Below are positions 22,058-33,567 of a stretch of 64,000 bases of DNA, piece by piece. The position numbers and the translations under genes are program-made. This DNA is from Hemileia vastatrix (taxonomy: Eukaryota > Basidiomycota > Pucciniomycetes > Pucciniales > Zaghouaniaceae). The stretch's first letter is position 1. Every line of letters begins with the position of its first letter. The stretch is from positions 29,370,501 to 29,434,500 of the forward strand of contig JASXTE010000005.1 in NCBI GenBank assembly GCA_030280995.1, read 5' to 3'. Below the pieces are notes generated by a model. That model made no database searches. It saw nothing but the letters and a program-made list of their open reading frames with translations, and had not been told where the DNA came from.

Positions 22058-23234
22058 TGTCAGTATAGTCTTGTATTTAAGTATTATATCATAGTATTTA
22101 CTTATGGTCCTACTACTTATTAATAAATGATTTAGTGATTAAACCTCAGGGGAAGACTAATAAAATATTTATACTCAAATAAAACTCACAATACTTGGAT
22201 TTAAATGTGTGCTAGTGGTGGAAAATAGATAAATAGAATATAGTTATAGCTTTTATAATAATAATATCAACTTATAAAAGGCTTTATAATATATTTCTAA
22301 ATTTTAATAATTGTATTGAAGTGTTGGATTTAAAAGTAGTAAGTAATTGATGATAAATAACCGTCAAAATCCCTCCTTACTTATACCCAAATCCCCTGGA
22401 GTGCACAGACCTTCAATCCAGATGATGTCACTGCTATCCCCGGCAATTACAGCACTGTGAGGGCCCATAATCTCCCCATGGCTTCCACTTCAAGCAGATT
22501 CAACACCCAGACCTCCAGTAAGGACCCTCCATCACAATCAATGATAACACAGATCTATACCACAAATAGAAAATCCAGATAAAAGTGGATACCATAAAGA
22601 AACAGGTAAAATAAGCAATCAAAAAGAGATTTAATGAAAACCAAAGCATATAAAGGAAACAATTGAAATTTCCAAGCCCACAATAACATCCCCAAGCATC
22701 CATATTAACCCAGCAATGACCTCCCAACCCATCAATCCGTGAATATCCATCCAAGGAAGCAGATTAAGTTGTCCAGACTGAGTGTATGCGCCTGAAATAG
22801 ATGTTTATGCTTCTGTAGGTGTTGTGAGTCCAATGGATATGTCAATATTACCTAAAATAAGCATAAAAACAAAGTTTATAAGCTATTAAGGGGCTAAAAC
22901 CCACTTATATACCTAAATATACATAATATACTGCATATTTCACTGAATATGAGATTTATGTATACATATAAGCTTATGTATGTCCATAATTACTTCATAT
23001 CACTTAAGATGAGTATATAATGACTCCATTAACACCTTAATAAGTATTATTAAGCTATGGATAAGCTATTTAAACTACTATAATATATACAATAGAGTAA
23101 TAATTTTAAATATATGTAATATAATCATATATATTATTTTTTAACCTTATTTTTAAGATATAAGCTTAATTTACTTAAGATTATCTTATTTTAAGTATAA
23201 GAAATACTCATTCCTAGGGATATCTATGCTGACA
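22058..23234 (-). repeat. 5' LTR of outer G1 element
   Basis: A 1177-bp LTR, TGTCAG at 22058 to CTGACA at 23234, followed by the target-site duplicate GTATT. It differs from the split left LTR at many sites. Confidence 0.92.
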
Positions 23235-24400
23235 GTATTTTTCAACATTAAATTTTATAGAAATTAATATGGATATGTAAATATTATATTTAACCTCAAC
23301 ATGTATAGTAAATTTCAATACTAAAGAATACTTTCTGTCCTTTACATGTCATGCAAAAAAGCATTATATCATTTCAACATTAATCTTGATCAAAATTAAT
23401 GTTGGCATGCCATTAAGCATTGAAACAACTAACTGACTAAAAAAGTTCATGATCAAAATGCTCATTACTTTTGATCAAAATTAATTTTGACCAATACATA
23501 ATGATTATAAACTATCGCCACTTACTCAGACCAGATATAAATACCATTCAATATTTATATGGTCAGCCTTAATTTCAATCAAAATTTATGGGCAGTTTTA
23601 TTAAGAATCTTTTGGGTCATTTTCTGGCTTGGGTTCAATATGCAAATGTCAAAATTAGTGTTGACCAATACATAATGAATACACACTATGTCACTTACAC
23701 TTTCCAGACATAGCTACATGAAATATGACAGTATCAAAAGTAATTTCAATCGAAATTAATGTTGGAAAGGCACCATGCATAAAAATAAGCATTTGACTTC
23801 AGAAATTCATGATTATCATGCTCATTAATTTCAATTGAAATTAATTTTTTATACTGGAATATTTAATGGTAGCTATGCCTGGCAAGTGTAAGTGGAATAG
23901 TATGTATTCACTATGTATTATTCAACATTAATTTCAATCAAAATAAATATGGACATGGAATATGCATAAAATTCCAATAAGTATAGGTAATCTAAGCAGT
24001 TGTATTAACTGGTTTGATAAGGTACACCATATTAAAATTTATGTTTTAATGCCTTGGTTAATTTCAATCAAAATTAAATTTAAGCCATTAATGTTGAATT
24101 TTATCTATGTCTGTGTAGTCCATGTGAAATGGCTTGTATTCAATTTTCAGGGGTCTAAATTAATTTTGATCAAAATTATGAGGTTCATTGCCTCATAAAT
24201 TTTGTGGTTTCTGTCAGTGTTCCATGCATGGTGCCATATGATACTTCTTAATTCCTTTCAAAATTAAATTCAACACCAATATATTGAATACAAACCATGG
24301 CACTTACAGTACTTGGTCATAGCTAATATTCAATATGCCAGTCTCAAAATTAATTTTGATAGAAATTAATCAGGATCAATGAAGTTTATTAATAGTGTTT
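23235..24400. repeat. Palindrome-rich repeat array, right part
   Basis: Continuation of the array at 4740-5543 across the outer insertion site. Copies of the near-palindrome TTAATTTYRATYRAAATTAA occur near 23250, 23378, 23467, 23568, 23740, 23826, 23930, 24058, 24157 and 24343. The block about 23665-23755 is an imperfect inverted repeat of about 23840-23935, repeating the long-hairpin layout seen on the left. A 78-codon open frame at 23962-24198 runs through the repeat and is not credible. Confidence 0.68.
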
Positions 24401-25399
24401 GAGTTAAGTTTAAAGTCATATGTTTCATCATTTTCTTGCACCCATTTCTAGGTTATCTCAACAATTTTTTTCAAGCTTTATTATATTAATCAAAACTGTG
24501 GTAAGTTGTGAGAAGTTAGCTAATCCAAATCTCAAATTGAATATTAATGTTTTAATAATTTTGAATGTTGCTTAAGTTATTTCTTTGGGTGCTTCATAAT
24601 ATTATTCTATCAACTTAGTAGTCCTATAACTTTTGAAAAGTAACAATATTGGTATAGTTAGGGACAACAATGCAATATCTTGTGCAGAATAAGATATATT
24701 GTAAAATAAAACTATTCATTTTTTCCCCTAAGTTGTATCTAAGTTTATCAATGGTTTTGTCAATGGGCCCACACCCTAGCCCGACACTCCTACTGTCACT
24801 TAAAAAACAAATTCTTATCTTAAATTCTAATGTTACCAATTTTATATTTATAATTCATTTCATGTTTGTTGAGGCATATCAGTATATTTGTGAATCTCTC
24901 ATTGTCATCTGAAAGTAAATTTATTAAATAGTTATAAAGCATTAGCCTTTTTTTTCATATAATATACTAATTATGTGTATCTCCATTTTTTAGGAGTAAA
25001 TTCTAATTTAAAAAATTTTGTATTTACCCGTGGCAATTAGCATATGGGATATACATTTGTTATTATTTGTTTTTCACACTAAAAGTCCCCAAAGAATTCC
25101 TTGTATTTTCTGTTAGCTACATCAAATTTTGCTCAATATAAACAGATTTTGATATAGCATGTTACTTAGTTTACCCCACTATGAATAATACATGTTAAAA
25201 AAAGCTCAAAAAATATATAATCCCCCTCTTTATGTTTTCTTTTTCTTTCATCCTCACTTTAATTTTAATCTTATTCAAGTTTTTATCCTATTAAATTATC
25301 AACTTCAATTTTCTATAATAGAGTTTCTTATAATTATTCATCATATTACATCATAATTTTTTGATATCAAATACTTTCTTCTAATATTTATTAATCAAT
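24401..25399. other. AT-rich non-coding stretch
   Basis: No gene supported. Open frames at 24624-24912 on both strands are short and show no recognisable protein. The last 200 bp (AT-rich) could be the 5' flank of the gene starting at 25400. Confidence 0.5.
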
Positions 25400-27804
25400 A
25401 TGTCTAGAATTAAAAATCCTGCACATCCACTTTGTATGTGTATCATGCTCCTCACTCTTAATTTATATATTTCACTTATGTTCTATATCTTTTTTTTTCA
25501 AAAAAATGATTTTCCAGCACCTGAATGTTTTCAATCCCACTCTCATATTGATACTCGCTTTGAAGCTTTTCAGCTTGCACCATGTCTGCCACATGGCATG
25601 GCACCTAGCCCTAGTGTACTTAGCATTGAGAGACAGGAAATAATGAGAGTTCAGTATCACAATTTACTTGAATTGTCTAGAGATAAAATGGAAGAACTTT
25701 TCAAGATCCTTAACAATAATCTTTCTCCTTCATATTTATTTAACCCTTGTAACGACTTACTCCAATATGTGAAAAACCTTGAAAAATGTATGTTCTTCAC
25801 TTTTTTTGTCTCCTTTTAAATTAGTAGATAAGATTATTAATATTTTTTTTGTCATATATATTTTTAGCTTAAGAGGAGGGTGTGATTTATCCTGATGATT
25901 TCATTGTCATTAGGGATGATGATGAGACAGATGAACCATCAGCTTCAACTCATGCTTCAACTTATAAGGAAAATCTTGAAAAACCTGTTATCTGCTCCAA
26001 GAAAAAGAAATTATCCCAAGGCTCCTCTTTTGTTTGACGTATTAAACCGGCTTCTGCTAATGATTTTTCTGATGTATCAAATAATAAATCTCAAAAAAAA
26101 AGCAAAGGCTTTAGTAATGAGTATATTCTTGATTCCTTTTTTTATTTTTATTCTTTTATATTTAAAATTCTATCATATATCTTTTTTATTGCTTACATAT
26201 TGTACTTAATATCTTTCTTTTGATATTTTGTACCAAAAACTCACCTACCGTAGATTTTTCCATCCATAAACACCCTCACCCTGATGAAGATGATGAAAAG
26301 AGCAATGAAAATAGCAATGATGAACTGTCATATTATGAAGCTATGCTTGCTCATCAAAACAAGAAAACTTTAAAATATTCTTCAAGACACGATGATATGT
26401 TTGATAAAGATGATGATTCAAACAGCTCATCACCAAATTCCTTCATTTCTAAAAAGCAATACCCATCACCTCCTAAATTACCTACTTTGACCTCTTTGAA
26501 AGCTTCTCTACCAATGAAATAAACTCCAATAATGATACCAAACAAACCTCTAACTTATTCACCCTCATTTCTAAAATACTCTGATTTGTAGGAGGAATTC
26601 TGTAAAATTCATAAATTTTATAAAGGTAGAATCAGCACAGAAAAGGTCCTTAGGTTGTGGTTGGAAATTGTTACTCTTCTTGAATTATGCTCTTCTACTT
26701 CTTCCCAAGAAACCATGTTAAATATTCCAATGTTTACTTTTCATTGGGAAAAATCTTGTGGAGAAGATTGGCTTTCAAAACTTACTGAGTTATGTAATTT
26801 ACCATAATTTTAGTCTTAAATTTTTTTCCTTTTGTAGCAAATTTTTTTTTTAGAGATTGATAGCTCACAGCTATGGGTACTCAATAATATTGATTTCAAA
26901 AAAATGGAAGATTTATGTGATCCTGATGGTTTAAATACTGAAATTCTTTCCTCAAAAAAGAAAAGAGATCACCTTGAATCCAATCTTATCCAAATGCTCA
27001 TGAGTTTAATGATCCCAAGTGATCACTGCTGTTCTTCATGGGTATCTCATATATCATCTTCACTTTATCTGACCACACATGAGTTCAGCCAGCTTCCATC
27101 ACATCAAAAAATTAACTCAGATTGTCCAATTGAACGTGGTCTTAAGCTTCTAGCTTGCCTTTCAAATCTGAAGAGGCCGATTCCTGATGGCTTAGAAGTT
27201 GCTTCCACTGCACTTCAAACCTGTGATATATCAATGTCAACTCTTCTTCAAATCAGCAACATTATCATTGAAATAATTATGTCAATTATCATTCTTAAAT
27301 CAAAATATTGTTCTGCAACAATATCAAGTGGCAAGACTAGCAAAGCTCAACAATCAAGTCAGAAAAATGAAAATACTCAACTTAATATAATGGAACAGAA
27401 ACAAAAGGCTGCACTAAACAAGATAAATTCTGAATTCTCCCACCACCAATATCAATCTTTCTTATTCTATATAATTGATGGTGTCCCTGGTTTATTTCTG
27501 AGCTCTCAAGATCATAGATTGGCTTCAGCAGCTGATTGCTTGTAGGTGATATCAGAAATTAAGTTTCTTAATTTACATGAAAAAAAATCATTTTATGGAA
27601 GAAATAATTTGGAGAAATTTAAATAACTATATTTTAACATTAATAAAACCTTTTATAGGGAAGTGTGGTCCATTTCCTTTAAAATTTGATACCCCAAGTC
27701 CTCCAAGAATAGCTAGGGCTATTTCTGCAGATTTTATTAATCACTTGAGCTCCATTCATCCAATATCACCTTTTTTTGCTAAACATAGCCTTTCAATAAA
27801 TTAA
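25400..27804 (+). pseudogene. Multi-exon pseudogene, unknown family
   Basis: Exons by splice sites and frame: 25400-25433; 25518-25787; about 25868-26120 (in-frame TAA near 25870, TGA near 26034); about 26250-26522 and onward to about 26791 (TAA at 26520, TAG at about 26589); about 26855-27545; and about 27661-27804, ending at TAA. Introns are short with GT and AG ends (for example GTATGT at 25434, TTTCCAG at 25517). The protein would start with a His/Pro-containing segment and LSIERQEIMRVQYHNLLELS. It then has an acidic, Ser/Lys-rich middle, a segment KVLRLWLEIVTLLELCSSTS, and a larger domain with EIDSSQLWVLNNIDFKKMED and SWVSHISSSLYLTTHEFSQL, ending RIARAISADFINHLSSIHP. I do not recognise it. 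Several stops show decay. It faces the Tet-like oxygenase pseudogene (tail to tail), so both may have been cargo of one DNA transposon. Confidence 0.55.
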
Positions 27805-28719
27805 TATTCCATCATGTAAATATATAAAGTTCTGTGTATATGATTTATCTTGTATAATTCAAGTTATTTTCCTTCAAATACGTCAAACATGTGACCATCT
27901 TTGAAACTTATTAAGAAACCTTTGACATGATTTTTTAAATTAATTATTAAAAAAATTATTTTAAGTCCAGCAATAATAAAGAATTTAAAATCTACTTATA
28001 TGATTTCAAATACTTGTATTAAATCCTTAAATATTTTATTGTTTATATAAAAATATGATAACTGCTCTAGTTTTGTTACTTTATCTTTAATATTGAATAA
28101 TCTATAAATTTTTACAATTTTTTTCATTGATTATCACATTTTTAATAAGAAGTAGAAAAAATTAAATAATTAAATGAGTGTATTTTAAAAAAAATACAAT
28201 TTAATCTATTATTGATTCAAAATTCTTTCATCAACTCCTTATTATTATCATTTTTATTAATAAGCCTGTTTGACCTAAAATACTATACAGTTAATTTGGT
28301 AGCATTAAAAGCACATTTTTATGGCTAATATATTTCAAATTCTTTATTATAGTTTTTTTATTTTAGAACCTTTGGTACCAATTTAATATAAATGACATTT
28401 AAAGATTTCACAACTTATATATTTCCTCAAAAGTAAATTAAATTTTCTTATAGTATTATGAAAAAAAAATTATTCTATTTCACAAATAAAAAAAATTGAT
28501 AATACTATAATCATCACAACTGAAAATTTTGCAGCTACTCCCAGTATTTATCATGTTTAATTATTCATTAATTTGTGTATATATGATATAAATTTTTAAT
28601 ATTTAAATATCTAAATTTTTTAGATTTGTCTTAACATTAGATAAATAATACTTTTCTTATTCTATTTCTTCCTCTATTAAGTCATCTCTTTTCAAAAAAT
28701 CTCTCAAAGCACTAATCAA
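27805..28719. other. AT-rich spacer
   Basis: About 0.9 kb of very AT-rich sequence between two convergent pseudogenes. I see no gene, repeat array or inverted repeat of note. Confidence 0.5.
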
Positions 28720-29835
28720 ATATTAAAACCTATATTTTTCTTCTTTAGTTTTCAAGTATTCTGAAATATCAATATCAATAACATTAAGCTTTTCTATAGC
28801 ATGAAAAAGTCTAGTTCTGATTTGAATAGAAGAACCTATCCTCATGAAACAAGGAATTTAGTGACATCTTGAGATAAAATGCCTAAGTTGACTGGCAGGC
28901 CATAATGTCACTGTTATTCCATTAGTTGCTTCAAAGTTGATTTTACTTCAAAATTTGGGAAACATAAGTTCTCCACCTTTTTGTCATGGTTGGGTCTTAT
29001 TGAACTTCATATGAATGGTATTGTTTTCTGTATCTTTAGCAAAAAAAAATTCCTAAAGTATACTCACTTGCATCCTTATCAAGATGAACCTCATTGGAGA
29101 ACCCATTAACATTTGCTCCAGATGTCCATGTTAAATTACTTGAAAATGATACACCCTCTTCTTCATTAGAAACTTTTGAAAATCTAGGAATACCAAGTTT
29201 TGCACAAAGATTAGTTGCCTCGTTGTAATTTACATATAATATTTTTTTAAAAAAATATTCAAAGTACATTTCAATCCTCTTCATTTGTTTTTTATATTTA
29301 TCCATGTGCACAATATCATCAGTGTATTCATCTGCAAGAAAAAGCATTCAAAAATTCAGCATTTAAATTAAAAAAAGTTATACTTAGGAATATATAAAGA
29401 TTTCTTCCTATCTAAAATAAAACCACAACCAAACATTTTTCCAAATACACCAGCTCTTTGATGATAGCCATTATTTGTAATTTCATGTTTGCAGTAAGAA
29501 AGATCCTTAATTCATTGCACTGTAGCTTCTAACATATTTAGTTCTTTGAGCTCATGAATTTCAAAAGTCTGCACAAGAACATTAGGTATTAATACAACTT
29601 TTGGTTTATAAATACTACTACCAGGAAAGAAAGTGTAATAATTATTGAAATCTGTCATCTTATTTGCATAATATTGTGCATAGAAATGTGGCTTCTTCCC
29701 ATTTGTATCCATTCCAAGAGTGTTTACAAGTTTCATTCCAGTAGCAATGTCTTTCACCCACCTATTGTTAGAGTTCTTCCCTGGCAGTTTTTTTTTCAAA
29801 TTGTTACTCATTGATGGTTCGATCCTAAGAGAATT
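28720..29835 (-). pseudogene. Tet-like (TET/JBP) 2OG-Fe(II) oxygenase pseudogene
   Basis: The minus strand reads RWVKDIATGMKLVNTLGMD and YHQRAGVFGKMFGCGFILD, then after an intron-like break LCAKLGIPRFSKV, FSSNLTWTSGANVNGFSNEV and HLDKDASEYTLGIFF. After a one-base slip near 29040 come GGELMFPKF, INFEATNGITVTLWPASQLR and RIGSSIQI. This is the order of the family's double-stranded beta-helix: iron ligands HLD (29081-29092), the distal His in LRHFIS (about 28881) and the 2-oxoglutarate Arg in RIGSS (about 28846). Family members oxidise methylated bases in DNA or RNA and in basidiomycetes are amplified together with KDZ transposons. The copy is dead: stops near 29519, 28984, 28931 and 28860, and a frame slip. 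The start shown lies just after an acceptor-like TCTTAG. Confidence 0.78.
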
Positions 29836-30949
29836 AAATTTTGATTTAAAATAGAAAAAAATTAAAAATTAGAAAGTAGTTGCAGAATTTCAATTATCAG
29901 TCAATGATACCTTTAACTTTATCATATCTTCAATATTAGAAATATAAAATTAGTATATCTACATATTTTTAAATTCATATACTTTAACTTTATTTCAAAT
30001 ATTAAGAATGTGTTTCAAAGGTATACTTTATTAAATTATACATATAAAGAGTATAGCTTTATCCTGTATGTATTCAGCAAGTACAAGATTTGGCTCTACA
30101 CTTAATAGTAATAATATAATGAAAGTATAACTCCAATACACTAGTAATATTAAAAAATTTACAGAATTATCATATCCACATATATAAAATGAAAAATCTT
30201 GCTCTGACCAATATATTGACTTAGAAATTTATACTTCAATAAATTATTAATTTTTAAATTGTAGAATTTTCCTGTATGCTTTCAGCAAGTACAATACTTT
30301 AAAAGAACTTATAAATCAATAAATTAAAGGTAAAGTAAAAACAATATAATTATTACTATAAAAAGAAAAACATTATCCTGTATGCTTTAAGCAAGTACGA
30401 GATGATGTTTTACTTTTCATATTAATAATATAATGGTTGATATAGTATTAAAGAAATATAGAAAAATGATAAGCAAAACATGAACTTACATGTCTATAAA
30501 ATCTTCTTTTATTTGTAGCTTATTGATCAAAATTAATTATAAAGTTTACTTTATAATTACTGTTTTAAAAAATAAATAGTAAGATAAATAAATTGAACAT
30601 TTCTGATAAGGAATAAAGAAAAGTAAATTAACAAACAAATAAAAAAACGTTAAGTTAACAGAAAAAGAATTTTTTGATAATTATTTGAAAGGGTACAGTA
30701 AAAGATACCTTAAAAATAAATTCAGAATTAGAATCATTAGATTGACTTGTCAAAAGTGTAAAAAAGAGTAACAAACCAAAATGATATGAAATTCAATAGC
30801 AAGAAAAATTTTCTTACTGGTAATCGGATAAGGTCAAGAAAATAGTACCTATAATTCAAAATGATAAATCAAAAATATGATTGATAATTTTTGAAAAAGG
30901 TAAGTGAGACAGAGAAAGGAACAATAAATTTGGTGGCAAACAGATGTGG
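29836..30949. other. AT-rich spacer with a short repeated motif
   Basis: No gene seen. The only structure I can support is the repeated motif listed separately at 30062-30401. If the oxygenase gene had upstream exons, they would lie here on the minus strand, but none can be read. Confidence 0.45.
30062..30401. repeat. Three copies of a 25-bp motif at about 105-bp multiples
   Basis: TCCTGTATGYWTTMAGCAAG followed by TAC occurs at 30062, 30270 and 30376, spaced 208 and 106 bp. The flanks are AT-rich and no longer alignable by eye. It looks like the remains of a tandem repeat of about 105 bp with one decayed unit. Confidence 0.5.
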
Positions 30950-31190
30950 ATATCATGAATTCTCACTGATCTCTTTTTCAAAAAAATGCAGCTCTCCCAG
31001 TCATATGATAAACTTCATCTAAATTCCAAGAATAATGTTGCCAAGGCACTGTACACAGGATAATCATTTTTCCTATGCTTATACTAATTCCAGATAGAAT
31101 TTACTTGGCTGCATGTTGTACAGATGAAGGTTTGTGGAACACTGAATTTCACATCTAAAAAAAATTGACGCCACATAATTCTAGCTACCA
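30950..31190 (-). pseudogene. Remnant of an unknown CxxC-containing protein
   Basis: One minus-strand frame reads DVKFSVPQTFICTTCSQVNS, then after a stop YPVYSALATLFLEFR, then after another stop DWESCIFLKKRSVRIHDIHI. The arrangement of an ICTTC pair followed by a hydrophobic helix and a basic end resembles the N-terminal Cys-containing part of KDZ-type transposases, but this is a guess. The stretch is cut at 31191 by the family-A LTR. It lies upstream of the oxygenase pseudogene on the same strand. Confidence 0.35.
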
Positions 31191-32290
31191 TTTTAGATAA
31201 TCCTATAGTACTAGCTATAGGCCTTGACCAAGAGAGTTAGAGAAAAAACCAGAGAGAAAATCCCCTGTCCCTTTAGAAAAATATAACTGAGACTTACCTG
31301 CTACAGTAAATTGGTTCCTGTTGCTAAAAGCCCCTTTTCTAATACACTTTACTGCCTGATCAGCCAAGAAAGTAGTCTCCAGACAGACTAAAAAACCAAA
31401 AAACTTAAATTTAGACCAATGTCCACACCAGAGAAAGAAATGATACTTGATTTAGGTTGCAAATCCACACCAGAGACAGCAATAATACTTGATATAGCTT
31501 GCAAGACTACAACAGAGAAAACAGTTGCCAAAGTTGAGTTAAATGAAGAACTAACCTTGCAACAAACACAGCCAATTGTGGCCATAAAACAGTTAAAACT
31601 GAGTGAGGAACAAGGATATCACCTCCAGATGGTTGTATTATAATTAAGGTTGCCCCAAACTGTCTTCTTCACTATATACACACAGACCACTATCTAAGAG
31701 CCCATGCACACCTACGAATTTGGCGTTTCTGAGAACCAAATTGTATAAAACCCCTCTAGAAACACTTCCCAGCCTTCTAGCACTGAGGCCGGCGGTCTGC
31801 CCAACATTGGGAGGCCCGCCTAAAGCGGCAGAACCACCCTGAAGCCAGAAAACCACCAAAAACCACCAAAAACACCCAAAATACATAGAATAATAAACTA
31901 TGATTACTAAAACCTTTAAAGCACATAATTAAGCTACAACAACATCGTTACATGAAACTTAGAGAAAAATTAGCCCATTATAAAGGTACTAAGCACTTAA
32001 ACCTAAGACTTAAGGTCAGCCCATAAAACGCGAAAAAAAATTAAACAGCTATCTTTTAAAATGAAAAATGAGAAATAATCCCTCAAATACTTAGAATATG
32101 AAAAATTTCATCAAGACAAAAATTATATAAAAAAACCAGGGCTATCCAATTGTTATATCCACATCCCCGCAGTCCTAATATTTGTCAAATAATTCCAGAA
32201 AAACACCCAATTATTGAACAATGCCATTTAAGACATATCAAAACAACGCCAAACAGACCAACAAAGGGCTCCGCCAATGTTGGAAGACCA
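31191..32290 (-). repeat. 3' LTR of family-A element
   Basis: A 1100-bp LTR. The left edge TTTTAGATAATCC corresponds to TGTAGACAATCC of the copy at 44124. The right edge is GGAAGACCA, that is TGGTCTTCC on the minus strand, preceded there by the polypurine tract GGAGGGAGGATT. A less AT-rich block lies near 31780-31830. The antisense gene begins 84 bp beyond its inner edge, so this LTR may also promote plus-strand transcription. Confidence 0.82.
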
Positions 32291-32684
32291 AATCCTCCCT
32301 CCAATAGAAAATGTCCACATTCTCCTTCATCAAAACCTCCATTTTCACCTTCCTCTCCAAATCTGCTACTGAAATGGGTTCTTGCCAATACTGCATTGAC
32401 AACAACCTCATCTGTACCATAACACCTCCAGCTCATCCCTACAGAACCTCCTGTGATGCCTGTCACTCTAGGAGGAAGACTTGTTTCAGACCTGGTCCAT
32501 TGTCCTCTTCAACATCTTCTTCTCTTCCACAACTCAATCCACCTTCCACCAGCACCAAAAGATCCAGACCATCCATACTGATCCCCAGACTTGCCAACAA
32601 ATTACACCCTTCAAAAAAGAGTGCCAACCCTGCTACAAAAGCTAGCTCTTCCATCCCTGGCCCTTCTAATGGTAAGCTCAATAC

Positions 32685-33457
32685 TGTCACCGGACAACCT
32701 ACACACAAGGTCGAGGATGTTCCTGAAAGTGAGATGAGGGCTTTAGAAATTTCTTCGAAGCACAGAGGAATGATTCGAGGAAATGGTTTGAAGATCACTC
32801 AAAGTAAGAGCTACAGGTTCGAGGTTCGTTCGAGAAGAATTATAAACTAGTTTCAAAGGTAATAGGAATTCTTAAGATCTCACAAAGGGTTGGGAACTCA
32901 ATAATCAAAGATTTAGGATTTAGAAATGAATTTTGAGAAAGTAAAAGAAAGATACAATAACAATGATTTTAACTTTTAAAGGTTTACCACTATTAATTTA
33001 AATACAATTTTATAATTTAATTCTAAGGAATATCAAACCAAATACCCAACCCCTTTTATATCCTTTGTTCCTCCTCACATTGACCTCCCTTCCATCGCAC
33101 CATTCCCATTCCATTGACCATTACTAACATACACTTAGACCCTCTTCGCTAAATATGGGTCCATGCTCAATTTACCCCTTTTTAATTAATTAACAAAATT
33201 TTAATGAAAACTACTACTGTACTATTTTGTTGAACCTAGTGCTGTGCGTCACTTATTGTAAAGGACTAAGGCACTCTATTGGGAGATTGACTAATTTAGA
33301 TTTAGAGTTTAGGCTAGCGCAGTTAAATAGTAAGTACACAAAGGAAAATCGCAGTTGCTATGGAGAATTGCTTTCTAGGCTTCGAGTATAGATTTAGGAC
33401 TTGATATTATTGATTTAATGAGCTGCTTTCGCCTCGAGTGTCACGTGGCGCGTGAAA
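32685..33457 (-). repeat. 3' LTR of G2 element
   Basis: A 773-bp LTR, the same length as the copy at 1066-1838. The inner edge reads GCGTGAAA where other copies have GCGTGACA. I see no clear polypurine tract beside it. The antisense gene begins 111 bp further in. Confidence 0.88.
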
Positions 33458-33567
33458 GATGCCCGGGTATAAGAATTGCAAACTCCGTTGAGCTTGAGAC
33501 ATCTTCCCACACTAGTTTCCCTTCTTCTAATAATTTTTTCCTCACTTATTAATTTCTCTTTTTTATA

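Larger units (their letters stand above)
5544..23234 (-). mobile_element. Outer G1 Ty3/gypsy chromovirus, old and broken, with a nested copy
   Basis: The element begins TGTCAG at 5544 and ends CTGACA at 23234, flanked by the 5-bp target-site duplicate GTATT at 5539-5543 and 23235-23239. Without the inner element and its duplicate it is about 8.84 kb, matching the inner copy. The left LTR (3' LTR in element sense) is split by the inner insertion into 5544-6466 and 15322-15578; the right LTR is 22058-23234. Its gag-pol is on the minus strand and carries many stops and frame changes. The LTRs differ from each other at many positions, consistent with an old insertion. Confidence 0.93.

Noticed and set aside
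31644..31886. 80-codon minus-strand frame within the family-A LTR
   Set aside because: It runs through the GC-richer part of the LTR and is not kept in the other two LTR copies.
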